Origin: an uncultured Erythrobacter sp.
Lineage (GTDB): Bacteria; Pseudomonadota; Alphaproteobacteria; Sphingomonadales; Sphingomonadaceae
Length of the DNA: 64,000 bases
Direction: 5' to 3'
Assembly: GCA_947501005.1 (NCBI GenBank)
Contig: CANMTU010000001.1
Coordinates: 1 to 64,000, forward strand
The notes below the pieces were generated by a model. That model was given only the letters and a program-made list of their open reading frames with translations, was not told the DNA's origin and did not search any database. Shown here one piece after another: positions 1 to 8,578 of the stretch (position 1 is the first letter of the stretch; every line of letters starts with the position of its first letter). The translations under genes and the position numbers were made by a program.

Positions 1-102
1 GCCTTTGACGGTCTTCCGCAACGGTTGTGGGCGACCCGGTTGGGCTACACTTTGGGCATAAAGCGTTCCGAAGATGCTGGTTTTCCGACGATTTCTTGAG
101 AT

Positions 103-179
<77 letters not shown>

Positions 180-298
180 TTGCAAGGGGCGCTTAGCAAG
201 GGGAGGGCGGCTCTTCCAGCGCAAATTCGCGCGTGTCTCCTGCACGATTTTTATAAGGTTAGCGCTTTGGCAAGGATTGGGCGTGTATCCTGCGATGC

Positions 299-709
299 AT
301 GAGCGCGTTGACCCACGAATTCGATCTCGCCCTGGCGACCATGCTGCCGGAGCGGCAGGGTGCCGAAACACCCGATCCGGCCGAGATGGCCGAACAGTGG
401 CAGGCGCTGCACGCGGCGGGCTCGGCGATCGCCGCGCTGGCGCAACTCGCGCCCGAAAAGCGCAGCGCGGCCGTCCGGTCGTTTCCGGATCGCGCGGCGC
501 TTTGTGGGGGCGAGGCGCACCAGACGGCCGTGATCGGCGTGGCGGACCTCGTCTCGATCATGCTGCCCGGTCTGCGCGCCTTGCTGGCGATGACCACGGG
601 CGGCCGCGATGCCACCGGGGCTGCGCTGGCCCTGTGGCAGGAATTTCAGATGGCGCGCGATGCGATCCTTTCGCTCGTGCCGCAGGACGATTGCCCGATG
701 CCGGCCTGA
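299..709 (+). CDS. conserved hypothetical protein, 136 aa
   Basis: A small soluble Ala/Leu-rich protein starting [20 protein letters not shown]. It has no signal peptide and no clear membrane segment, although residues about 78-98 are hydrophobic. I do not recognise a characterised family. It sits between tRNA-Arg and the SOS box of mmcB, on the same strand as mmcB. Overlapping frames on both strands here are shadows; this one is preferred because it fits between the flanking signals and its composition resembles neighbouring real proteins. Function unknown. Confidence 0.6.
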   Translation: MSALTHEFDLALATMLPERQGAETPDPAEMAEQWQALHAAGSAIAALAQLAPEKRSAAVRSFPDRAALCGGEAHQTAVIGVADLVSIMLPGLRALLAMTTGGRDATGAALALWQEFQMARDAILSLVPQDDCPMPA

Positions 710-730
710 CGGTTCGGCGCGCTTGACCAT

Positions 731-745
731 GTTCCGCTAATGTTC
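731..745 (+). promoter_or_regulatory. LexA/SOS box (GTTC-N7-GTTC) upstream of mmcB
   Basis: The sequence reads GTTCCGCTAATGTTC, an exact direct repeat GTTC-N7-GTTC, the operator form bound by alphaproteobacterial LexA. It ends 13 bases before the ATG of mmcB, so LexA bound here would be expected to cover the promoter or early transcript. mmcB is an SOS-regulated gene in Caulobacter, which fits. Confidence 0.85.
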
Positions 746-758
746 CAAGAATTGGGGC

Positions 759-1262
759 ATGAGCGAAGCTTCCCTGATCGAATCGCATCCCGCCGACCCG
801 GTCGCCGCCTGCGCGGCTGACGTGGCGCGCGGGATTGGCCGGTTGTTCGCCCGCAACGATGTCTGGTGCCTCGCTGAAATGCCGCTGCGCAACGGGCGGC
901 GGGCCGACCTGATGGGGGTCGACAACAAGGGGCGGATCATCATCGTCGAGATCAAGGTGCAGCGCGGCGACCTGCTGGGCGACGGCAAATGGCCCGACTA
1001 TCTCGACTTCTGCGACCGGTTCTATTGGGGCGTTCCGCCCGGGCTTGATCGCTCGCCGCTCGAGGGTGACGGCTATCGCCCGGATTGCTGCGGCATCATC
1101 GTTGCCGACGGATATGACGGGGAAATCGTGCGGCCCGCGCCGCTGCATCCGCTCGCCGCGGCCCGGCGCAAGGTCGAGGTGGAGCGGTTGTCGCGCACGG
1201 CGTTGCGGCGGCTGACCGTTGCCGCCGATCCACAGTGCGCGCCCTGGGGTTTGTCGGAATAG
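759..1262 (+). CDS. mmcB: MmcB family DNA repair protein
   Basis: A 167-aa protein of the MmcB/DUF1052 family, putative nucleases required for mitomycin C resistance in Caulobacter. The centre carries a PD-(D/E)XK-like core: RADLMG (the Asp), then GRIIIVEIKVQRGD (the ExK), followed by WPDYLDFCDRFYWGVP, a typical family block. The ATG lies directly behind a perfect SOS box at 731-745, which also supports the start. It is expected to act in the cytoplasm on damaged DNA under LexA control. The family call is firm; catalytic activity is inferred from the fold. Confidence 0.9.
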   Translation: MSEASLIESHPADPVAACAADVARGIGRLFARNDVWCLAEMPLRNGRRADLMGVDNKGRIIIVEIKVQRGDLLGDGKWPDYLDFCDRFYWGVPPGLDRSPLEGDGYRPDCCGIIVADGYDGEIVRPAPLHPLAAARRKVEVERLSRTALRRLTVAADPQCAPWGLSE

Positions 1263-1311
1263 CGCAAAACCCTGTCGGTTCCTGCCGGCTTGCGGCATAA
1301 GCCTGCGCTTC

Positions 1312-2028
1312 ATGGTTGTAGCCATCCTCCTGTCCGCACTTGCGATGACCGCGATCGTCGCGCTGCGCTACCTTGCGACGAGCGGCCTGTTCGCCTGGCT
1401 CACGGGGCGGCGCCGGCCCGGCTACCATACACCGCTGCGCGCGCAGATCGGGCGGGAGATCGGCTGGTCGCTCGCCTCTGCCGCGATCTACGGCATTCCC
1501 GCCGGCATCGTCGCCTGGGGATGGGAAGAGCGCGGGTGGACGAAGATCTATTCAAGCTGGGAGGCGATGCCGCTGTGGTACCTGCCGCTCGCCCCGCTGC
1601 TCTATCTGCTGATCCACGATACGTGGTTCTACTGGACGCACCGGCTGATGCACCGGCCCGCGTGGTTCCGCGCGATGCATGCGGTGCACCATGCCAGCCG
1701 CCCGCCGACTGCCTGGGCCGCGATGAGTTTTCATCCCTGGGAGGCGTTGAGCGGCGCGTTCGTCATCCCGGTGCTCGTCTTCCTCATTCCGATCCATGTC
1801 GCCATGCTCGGCCTCGTCCTCATGGTGATGACGGTGATGGGCGTCACCAATCACATGGGGTGGGAGATGTTTCCCCGGCGGCTGGTTAACTCGCGGTTAG
1901 GCGGATGGCTGATAACCGCGAGCCATCATCAGCGGCATCACGAGAAATACCGCTGCAATTACGGCCTGTATTTCCGCCATTGGGACAGGCTGTGCGGAAC
2001 CGACGAGGGGTTGAGCAAGAACGCATGA
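1312..2028 (+). CDS. sterol desaturase/fatty acid hydroxylase family protein
   Basis: A 238-aa integral membrane di-iron protein. The three histidine clusters of the family are present: HDTWFYWTHRLMH (His102, 110, 114), HAVHH (His123-127) and SHHQRHH near residue 206, with several hydrophobic segments between them. Members hydroxylate or desaturate lipids; in sphingomonads some act on carotenoids or hopanoid/fatty-acid substrates, so the substrate is unknown. The ATG at 1312 is preferred over an upstream in-frame start that would overlap mmcB and lacks hydrophobic character. Its stop overlaps the next start (ATGA), so the two are probably co-translated. Confidence 0.88.
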   Translation: MVVAILLSALAMTAIVALRYLATSGLFAWLTGRRRPGYHTPLRAQIGREIGWSLASAAIYGIPAGIVAWGWEERGWTKIYSSWEAMPLWYLPLAPLLYLLIHDTWFYWTHRLMHRPAWFRAMHAVHHASRPPTAWAAMSFHPWEALSGAFVIPVLVFLIPIHVAMLGLVLMVMTVMGVTNHMGWEMFPRRLVNSRLGGWLITASHHQRHHEKYRCNYGLYFRHWDRLCGTDEGLSKNA

Positions 2029-2489
2029 CGGGACGAATCAGATCGCTTCTCGCCCTTCCGGCGGCCGCCTTGCTGTTCGGCGGCGCCGCCCCGGTCCCGC
2101 CTGCAGCGGCGGGCGGCAGCATTTCGATCACCGTTACCGATCTGCGCAACGATGACGGCGTGGTGCGGGCCTGCATGACCAGCCGCGAGGATCGCTTCCC
2201 CCAGTGCCGCGGCGTGACCCAGGCCTATTCCGCCCAGGTCGATGCGAAGAACGGGCAGGTTGCCGTCCGGTTCGATGGCGTGCGGCCCGGTCGCTATGCC
2301 ATCGCCCTGCTGCATGACGAGAACGACAACGGCAAGGCCGACCGCGCGCTCGGCATGATGCCGAAGGAGGGGTTCGGCTTTTCGCGCGATGCCCCGGTGC
2401 GCATGGGCCCGCCCCGGTTCGAGGAAGCCGCGTTCGACATGGGCAAGGGGGACAGGGCGCTGCAGATTCGCATGCGCTACATGCTGTAG
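2025..2489 (+). CDS. DUF2141 domain-containing exported protein
   Basis: A 154-aa protein with an N-terminal signal peptide (basic MTGRIRS, then an Ala/Leu-rich core and a PAAAGG cleavage region). The rest matches DUF2141: ITVTDLRNDDGVVRACMTS at the start, a central block YAIALLHDENDNGKADRALG, and the ending FSRDAP followed by FEEAAFDMGKG. It is predicted to be a periplasmic beta-sandwich protein of unknown function. The start overlaps the stop of the upstream hydroxylase by four bases, suggesting an operon. Confidence 0.88.
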   Translation: MTGRIRSLLALPAAALLFGGAAPVPPAAAGGSISITVTDLRNDDGVVRACMTSREDRFPQCRGVTQAYSAQVDAKNGQVAVRFDGVRPGRYAIALLHDENDNGKADRALGMMPKEGFGFSRDAPVRMGPPRFEEAAFDMGKGDRALQIRMRYML

Positions 2490-2590
2490 AGGCCGTTCGC
2501 CGACGCCGCCCTCATTAACCTTAACCCTATTTTCACTACGTCCCCCCATAGATCGAGCCTCGAGATTCTCTCCACGGGAGCAGCAGGCAG

Positions 2591-4594
2591 ATGGACAGGT
2601 TTGGCGGCGCGTTCGGTTCGCTCGATTCGGGCGCTTACGATTCGGACGCTTTCGAGGTGGGTTACGAGGATACGGATGCCGACGGCGATCCGCCGTCGCC
2701 CGTGGGCCAGGACGAGCGGCGCATGCAGGTGCGCGCCTACAATCACTGGGCGAGCCTGCTGGGCAACGGCACCCTGCCCGATATCGAGGATCTCGAACCC
2801 GAACGGCTCGACGATTTCGGCCCATATTCCGTGCTGCTCGATTTCTCGACGGGGATCGAGAACCCGGCGGTGCGGTTCATCGGCTCCGAACTGCGCGCGG
2901 AATGCAGCGCGCAGGGCGTCATCGACCGCCTGTCCGACGTGCCGCCGCGCTCGTTGCTGAGCCGGATCACCGACCATTACATGCAGATTCTCGCCAACCA
3001 GGCACCGATCGGGTTCGAGGCGGAATATGTGAACCAGCGTGACGTCACCGTGCTGTATCGCGGCATCCTGCTGCCCTATTCGAGCGACGATGAAACCATC
3101 GATTTCATCTTCGGGGTGATCAACTGGAAGGAAACCGCCGACGCCGGAACGACGAACGAACTGCTGCTCGAGATCGACCAGGCGCTGGGCGCCGATGCGT
3201 TCGGGGATGGAAACGACGTTTGCCTGACAACATTCGAGACTCCCGAGCCTGCCATGGCGGACCTGCCGGACGAGGATGACGTGCTCGAATTGTCGGTCAT
3301 CGGCGCGCAGGAGGTCGAACCGGCGGTTCGCTTGCCCAGGCCGCGCTTTGGCATGGCGGCGCGCCTGTTCGGATCGGCCCCGGCGGATCCCGCCGAGATC
3401 GACCGGGCACTGCCCGTGATCGCAAGGCGCGAGCGCGGGATCGACGCGCTGGGCAACCCGCTCGGCGCGGCGCTCGCCGCGGATGAGGACGAGGCAGGCG
3501 AAGCGGCCGCAATGGACGGCATGACGCCGTTCGAGGACGACGGGTTCGATTCCGGCATGAAGACGGCGGCCGATTACGGTCTGCCCGATTGGGACGACGA
3601 ACCCGAGGACGAGGATGTCGACGCGCTGGTCGATCCGCTCGCCGACGACGAATCCGAAAGCAGTCTGATCTCGCTGGTCAGTCGCGGGGAAAAGACCAAG
3701 AAGGCGGTGGATCTGGGCACGTTCGCCTCGCCCGCTGTTCCTACGGCCTACGAAGCGGGCGATGGGACCGAAGACGACGAAGCGGACGGCTTCGAATTCG
3801 AAGACCCCTGGGCCGATGCCCGCGCCAGTTTCGACAACGTCGCCGGCGCCGAGGCGGCCGATAGCTTCGCCGATAGCCAGCTTGCCCCCGCAACACCGCA
3901 AGACGAAGCGGGCGCCCACGAACCGGCCGAAGCCGCGCAGTCCGACCCGGAAGAACCGGAAGCCTACGCTTTCGATGCCGAGCCTGCCGGTCTCCACGAT
4001 TGCCTCGCCCAGGCCCGCGAACTGGCGCAGGCGGCGCAGAACACCGAGGATCGCAGCCGCAAGGCACTGTATGCCGCGGTCGGGCGGGCCTATGATTTCA
4101 GTCTCGAGGCGACCAGCGATCCGGCTGGGTTTGACGAGATCATGGCCGATAACGGGCTGACGATGCAGGACCGCGCGCCGATGACGCCGGTGGTCAAGCT
4201 CGTCTTCGGGTCGGATTACGACAAGACCCGCCTCACCGAATATGCCGCCGTGCTGACCCATGCCCACCGGGTTCGGGTGGAGCGGGGCCGGCTCGTCGAA
4301 TTCCTGCGCGCGGCACAGGGCGGCCTCAAGGGCATCGTTCAGGCCGAACGACGCGCCCGCAAGGAAGAGCAGGGCAAGCCGGTCGCGCAGCAGCCCGAAA
4401 CCCTGCGCGATGCATTGGCGGCCAAGCTGCGCAAGCTTGACGGCATGGATTTCTCCGCCCTTGGGGTGAGCGGGCCGGAATTCGCGCTGGTGATGGTGCG
4501 GCGCGACGAGGATGGGCGCGTCTGCGTGCTGGGCGAACTGCCGCAGGATCGCGGAATGCTGGAAAAGGCGGCACGCAGCGTGCTGGCGCGGTAG
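2591..4594 (+). CDS. PAS-domain protein with long acidic linker
   Basis: A 667-aa soluble protein. Residues about 45-185 resemble the alphaproteobacterial PAS_5 type, with NHWASLLGNGTLPDIEDLEPE, a DFGPYSVLLDF strand and FGVINWKE at the end. Residues about 200-480 are extremely rich in Asp/Glu/Ala and look disordered, with repeated EDE and EPE runs. The C-terminal 190 residues are basic and helical (RRARKEEQ, KLRKLDGMD) and end in a compact strand region. No kinase, cyclase or HTH domain is visible. Two TTAACC half-sites lie about 70 bases upstream, resembling CtrA half-sites but not a full site. Function unknown. Confidence 0.8.
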   Translation: MDRFGGAFGSLDSGAYDSDAFEVGYEDTDADGDPPSPVGQDERRMQVRAYNHWASLLGNGTLPDIEDLEPERLDDFGPYSVLLDFSTGIENPAVRFIGSELRAECSAQGVIDRLSDVPPRSLLSRITDHYMQILANQAPIGFEAEYVNQRDVTVLYRGILLPYSSDDETIDFIFGVINWKETADAGTTNELLLEIDQALGADAFGDGNDVCLTTFETPEPAMADLPDEDDVLELSVIGAQEVEPAVRLPRPRFGMAARLFGSAPADPAEIDRALPVIARRERGIDALGNPLGAALAADEDEAGEAAAMDGMTPFEDDGFDSGMKTAADYGLPDWDDEPEDEDVDALVDPLADDESESSLISLVSRGEKTKKAVDLGTFASPAVPTAYEAGDGTEDDEADGFEFEDPWADARASFDNVAGAEAADSFADSQLAPATPQDEAGAHEPAEAAQSDPEEPEAYAFDAEPAGLHDCLAQARELAQAAQNTEDRSRKALYAAVGRAYDFSLEATSDPAGFDEIMADNGLTMQDRAPMTPVVKLVFGSDYDKTRLTEYAAVLTHAHRVRVERGRLVEFLRAAQGGLKGIVQAERRARKEEQGKPVAQQPETLRDALAAKLRKLDGMDFSALGVSGPEFALVMVRRDEDGRVCVLGELPQDRGMLEKAARSVLAR

Positions 4595-4643
4595 GCATAG
4601 GGGGTTGCTGCACGCCGCATCCCCGCGCTAGCGCGGTCGCCGC

Positions 4644-5774
4644 ATGCCGTTCTTCCCGACCTCCTCCGTCCGCCTCCAGCCCTATTTCGGTTATCGCAAT
4701 CGCACGCGTCTGCAACTGACCGCGCGGGCCTTGCGTTCGAAGGCGCACAAGTTCGAGCGCCGGGGCCGGTGGCAGGCGATGCGCACCATGCTGGCGCAAT
4801 TCGCCAGCCACGAAGTCGCCGAACTGGCGGTCGAACTCGAGATCGTCTCGCCCGCCGGTGTGAAGACCCGCCATCGCACGGTTACCGATGGCGACGGCTA
4901 TGCCCGGTTCGACATCCCGCTGACGGGCGACTGGCCCTACGATCCCCGGCCGGAATGGGAGACGGTCACGCTCCACTGGCTGTCGGGCGGGGACGCGCGG
5001 TCGGTTGACGCGCATATCCTCTCGCCGGGCGAGGACACCACGCTCGGCATCGTCTCGGACATCGACGACACGATCATCGAGACCGGCATCACTGGCAACT
5101 TCCGCGCCGTGCTGCGCAACTGGCGGCGGGTGCTGATGGAGATGCCGGAAGACCGCATCCTGGTGCCGGGGACCGACGTGTTCTATTCCGCCCTCGGCGG
5201 CGGCGATGTGCAAGGGGGCGAGAGCGGACATGCGGGCGAGCACCGGCATGCCTCCAGCCGGCCGTTCTTCTACGTCTCGTCCAGCCCGTGGAACCTGTTT
5301 TCCTACCTCGTCGCCTATATGCGCGGGCGTGGCATTCCGCTTGGCCCGATCATGCTGCGCGACTGGGGGCTGAACCGCGAGACCTTCGGATCGTCCAGCC
5401 ACGGGGCGCACAAGACCGCGGCGATCGTGGATATTCTCGCCACTTATCCCGAACTGCGCTTCGCCCTGATCGGTGACGATTCGCAAGGGGACCTGACGGC
5501 TTTCGCGGATATCGCCATCGCCCATGGCGGGCGCATCCCGGCGATCTTCATTCGCAAGGTGGGCGAGGCGATGTCGGCCGAGGAACGCGCCGCGAAGGCC
5601 GCCATAGAGGCGGCGAACGTGCCCCTGTGGCTGGGCGAGGGCTATACCGAGATACATGCCTTTCTCGGCTCGATCGGCCTCCTTGGCGACGGCGAGGCGG
5701 CGCGCATTCTCTCCTCGGTCAAGGGCAGCGGGACGGCGGAGGTTTCAGTTCCGGTTCAGGCCGAACCCGGCTAG
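4644..5774 (+). CDS. App1-family phosphatase (DUF2183)
   Basis: A 376-aa protein of the App1 family, related to yeast actin-patch phosphatidate phosphatase App1. The HAD-like nucleophile motif DIDDT is at residues 139-143. It is followed by the family blocks FFYVSSSPWNLF, LRDWG and FALIGDDSQGD. Residues 1-130 form the N-terminal beta region. No signal peptide is seen, so it is probably cytoplasmic or membrane-associated. Bacterial members lack a proven substrate; lipid phosphatase activity is inferred from the yeast protein. Confidence 0.88.
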   Translation: MPFFPTSSVRLQPYFGYRNRTRLQLTARALRSKAHKFERRGRWQAMRTMLAQFASHEVAELAVELEIVSPAGVKTRHRTVTDGDGYARFDIPLTGDWPYDPRPEWETVTLHWLSGGDARSVDAHILSPGEDTTLGIVSDIDDTIIETGITGNFRAVLRNWRRVLMEMPEDRILVPGTDVFYSALGGGDVQGGESGHAGEHRHASSRPFFYVSSSPWNLFSYLVAYMRGRGIPLGPIMLRDWGLNRETFGSSSHGAHKTAAIVDILATYPELRFALIGDDSQGDLTAFADIAIAHGGRIPAIFIRKVGEAMSAEERAAKAAIEAANVPLWLGEGYTEIHAFLGSIGLLGDGEAARILSSVKGSGTAEVSVPVQAEPG

Positions 5775-5784
5775 GACGGTGGCA

Positions 5785-7167
5785 ATGCGCCCGATCACCC
5801 GCCTGCTCGCATTCCTCGCGGCCCTGTCGCTCGGCGTATCGCCCGCGATGGCCCAATCGATCCTGCGCGATGCGGAGACCGAGGCTTTCCTCGACGATAT
5901 CTCCGCCCCTCTTGCAGAGGCCGCCGGGCTGGAGCCGGGCAATCTCGACGTCGTGCTGATCAACGATCCCTCGATCAACGCCTTCGTCGCGGGCGGCCAG
6001 GCGGTGTATATCCACAGCGGCCTGATCGACGCGGCCGACAGTGCGAACGAGGTCCAGGGCGTCATCGCGCACGAGATCGGGCATATCACCGGCGGGCACG
6101 TGATCCGCACGGGCGAGGGGTGGGCGCAGGCCAGCAAAATCTCGCTGCTGTCCCTGATCGCCGGGGTCGGCGCAGCACTTGCGGGCGCGGGCGAGGCGGC
6201 GATGGGCGTGATCATGGCCGGGCAAAGCGCGGCGATGAGCAAGTTTCTCGCCTTCAGCCGCACGCAGGAGGCCTCGGCCGATGCGGCGGGCGCGCAATAT
6301 CTCTCCGACGCCGGCATTTCGGGCAAGGGTTCGCTCGCCTTCTTCGGGAAGCTGCTCAACCAGGAATTCCGTCTCGGCGTCTCGCAGAACGACGAGGCCG
6401 GGTTCTGGCGCACCCACCCGCTTTCGGGCGACCGCATTTCCAAGCTGCGCGAAACCTACGAAGCCGACCCCGCCTGGGACAGGCCGAGCGACCCGGCGAT
6501 CGAGGCCCGGTTCGAGCGGGTGAAGGCGAAGCTGCAAGGCTATGTCGCCAAGCCCGCCCATACGCTGCGCGATTATCCCGAAACCCGGCAGACCATCCCC
6601 GCGATCTATGCTCGCGCCTATGCCTATCACAAGAATGCGGAGATGGACCGCGCGCTGACGGCGGCCGAAACGTTGCTCGAAAAAAGCCCGCAAGATCCGT
6701 ATTTCCTCGAGCTGAAAGGGCAGATCCTGCTCGAATCCGGGCGCGCGGGCGAAGCTCTCGAACCCCTGCGTGAGGCGACCCGCCTGACCCGCTCCGAACC
6801 GCTGATCGCCTCGCTGTTCGGCCATGCCCTCATCGCGACCGAGGACAAGGACCATTTCGAGGAGGCCGAGCAGGTCCTGCGCGCATCGGTCGGGCGCGAT
6901 CGGTACAATCCCTTCGCCTGGTACCAGCTCGGCGTGGTCTATGCCGCGCGCGGCGATCTGCCGCGCGCGCGCCTTGCCAGCGCCGAACAGCAGGTCATGA
7001 ACGGCGACTACCTCACCGCCATCCGCAGCGCGCAGGCGGCCGAGGTCGGCTTGCCGACCGGTTCGGTGGACTGGTTGCGGGCGCAGGACGTTTCGTTGCA
7101 GGCACGGGCCCTGCTGGCGCAGAAATGCGATGCCGAGCGCGGCGGCCGTGAATGCAAGGCATTTTGA
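5785..7167 (+). CDS. M48 family metalloprotease with TPR repeats (BepA-like)
   Basis: A 460-aa periplasmic protease. A signal peptide (MRPITRLLAFLAALSLG ending SPAMAQ) precedes a zinc-protease domain with HEIGH at residues 96-100; the third ligand Glu lies in SRTQEASADAAG. The C-terminal half (about 290-450) consists of TPR-like helices. The architecture matches BepA/YfgC, which handles outer-membrane protein assembly and turnover. The ATG at 5785 is chosen because it gives a clean signal peptide; an upstream in-frame start would overlap the App1 gene by more than 100 bases. Confidence 0.93.
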   Translation: MRPITRLLAFLAALSLGVSPAMAQSILRDAETEAFLDDISAPLAEAAGLEPGNLDVVLINDPSINAFVAGGQAVYIHSGLIDAADSANEVQGVIAHEIGHITGGHVIRTGEGWAQASKISLLSLIAGVGAALAGAGEAAMGVIMAGQSAAMSKFLAFSRTQEASADAAGAQYLSDAGISGKGSLAFFGKLLNQEFRLGVSQNDEAGFWRTHPLSGDRISKLRETYEADPAWDRPSDPAIEARFERVKAKLQGYVAKPAHTLRDYPETRQTIPAIYARAYAYHKNAEMDRALTAAETLLEKSPQDPYFLELKGQILLESGRAGEALEPLREATRLTRSEPLIASLFGHALIATEDKDHFEEAEQVLRASVGRDRYNPFAWYQLGVVYAARGDLPRARLASAEQQVMNGDYLTAIRSAQAAEVGLPTGSVDWLRAQDVSLQARALLAQKCDAERGGRECKAF

Positions 7168-7186
7168 GGCAAGGATAGGTCAAGCG

Positions 7187-7876
7187 ATGCGCCATTATCT
7201 CGTTACCGCCCTGATCGCGCTGCTGTGCGGCTTTGCCGGGGCGGCGGCGTGGTCGTTCACCGGCCTCGGCGACCAGCGGACGCGCGAATACCTCGTCGCC
7301 AATCCCGAAATACTGCCGGAAATGGCCGAGGCCTATCAGCGCGGCCAGACGGAGGACCGGCTGGCGGGCATGGGGCCGGATGTGCTGCAACCGTTTCCCG
7401 GTGCGGTGATCGGCAATCCCAACGGCTCGAAGACATTGGTGAAGTTCACCGACTATGCCTGCAGCTATTGCAAGATGAGCATTCCCGAGGTGGAGCGGCT
7501 CGTCGCCGAGGATCCCGACCTCAAGGTGGTCCTGCGCGAATGGCCGATCTTCCAAGGCAGCGAGGAGGCGGCGCGGATGGGCCTCGCCGCGGCGCAGCAG
7601 GGCAAGTACGGGGCGTTCTATCATGCGATGTTCGATCTGGGGCCGCCCAGCCCGCAAACGATCGCGGCGGCGGCCCGCAGGGCCGGGCTCGACATGGAGG
7701 AAGCGCGGCGGGTCGCCATGTCCGACGCGGTGTCGGCGGAACTGGCTAAGAACAACGCAATGGCCTCGGAACTCGGCTTCAGCGGCACGCCGAGCTGGGT
7801 GGCCGGCGGCGAGGTGATTCAGGGCTATGTCGATCACGACCGGCTGGCCGACGCGCTGGAGCGCGCCGAGAGCTGA
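7187..7876 (+). CDS. DsbA family thioredoxin-fold protein
   Basis: A 229-aa exported oxidoreductase. An N-terminal hydrophobic segment serves as signal or anchor, followed by a DSBA-type thioredoxin fold with the active site C92-S-Y-C95 in FTDYACSYCK and the cis-proline loop GFSGTPSW. This resembles the Com1/ScsC-like group rather than classical DsbA with its CPHC site. A purine-rich Shine-Dalgarno (AGGATAGG) precedes the ATG. It follows the M48 protease by 19 bases, so both probably form an envelope protein-quality operon. Confidence 0.92.
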   Translation: MRHYLVTALIALLCGFAGAAAWSFTGLGDQRTREYLVANPEILPEMAEAYQRGQTEDRLAGMGPDVLQPFPGAVIGNPNGSKTLVKFTDYACSYCKMSIPEVERLVAEDPDLKVVLREWPIFQGSEEAARMGLAAAQQGKYGAFYHAMFDLGPPSPQTIAAAARRAGLDMEEARRVAMSDAVSAELAKNNAMASELGFSGTPSWVAGGEVIQGYVDHDRLADALERAES

Positions 7877-7889
7877 CCCGCAGCCCCGG

Positions 7890-8507
7890 TCAGGCCGCCT
7901 CGCCCTCCGCCGCCTTGGCGTACATCGAGGCGAGCGGCCGTGCCATGACCCGCCGCACCATCGGCACGAAGAATTCGAGGCTTTCGCTCTCGTAATCCGG
8001 GTCGAACGCGGCCTGATCGTATTTCTCGCAGAATTCGCGGCACGCCTCGAAATGCGGCTGGCCTTCGAACTGGTCGCGCACGTTCCGGTCCATGCCCAGG
8101 TGGTGGAAGTAGTAATAGCCCTGGAAGGCGCCGTGGTTCTGGCAGATCCAGTGAATCTCCTCGGTCACGAACGGCTTGATGATCGAGGCGGCGACTTCGG
8201 GGTGGTTGTAGCTGCCGAGTGTGTCGCCAATGTCGTGCAGCAGGGCCATGACGACATATTGTTCGTCGCGACCGTCGCGATGGGCGCGGGTCGCGGTCTG
8301 CAGCGAATGTTCCAGCCGGCAGACGGGAAAGCCGCCGAAATCGCCATCGAGCAGGTTGAGATGGTCGAGCACCCGGTCGGGCAGGCCCTTGGCGAAGGCA
8401 CGGTATTCGCCGCCGATGATCGCCCAGTCTTCTGCGGTGCCTTCCTTCATCTCGCGGAATTTGGCCCGTTCGATCGCGGAATGTTCGATGTTTTCCTGAA
8501 TGCCCAT
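7890..8507 (-). CDS. HD-domain metalloprotein (PhnZ-like HD-oxygenase fold candidate)
   Basis: A 205-aa cytoplasmic protein with an HD domain. The likely metal ligands are His67 (LEHSLQ), His91-Asp92 (LLHDIGD), His102 (NHPEV), His125 (QNHG) and Asp164. The spacing of His102 and His125 is close to that of the mixed-valent di-iron oxygenase PhnZ, as I recall that protein. The PhnZ substrate-gating Tyr/Glu loop (YIGE) is not conserved; the region reads DFGGFPV. It could therefore be a phosphohydrolase or an oxygenase. AAGGAGAG stands just before the start, which fixes the N-terminus. It converges on the DsbA-like gene. Confidence 0.75.
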   Translation of the reverse strand: MGIQENIEHSAIERAKFREMKEGTAEDWAIIGGEYRAFAKGLPDRVLDHLNLLDGDFGGFPVCRLEHSLQTATRAHRDGRDEQYVVMALLHDIGDTLGSYNHPEVAASIIKPFVTEEIHWICQNHGAFQGYYYFHHLGMDRNVRDQFEGQPHFEACREFCEKYDQAAFDPDYESESLEFFVPMVRRVMARPLASMYAKAAEGEAA

Positions 8508-8578
8508 GCGAGTCTCTCCTTGCCCGCAATCGTAGCGGCTGGCGCGACCCTGGGCAAATGCGCTAGAGCCGGTGGACG

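Noticed and set aside
2514-2526. Possible full CtrA site (TTAA-N7-TTAA) upstream of the PAS gene
   Set aside because: The two TTAACC half-sites are adjacent and do not have the seven-base spacing of a full site, so only half-sites are mentioned.
2477-4267. A 596-codon minus-strand frame
   Set aside because: Shadow of the PAS/acidic protein; the GC-rich acidic codons of the sense gene leave the opposite strand open by chance.
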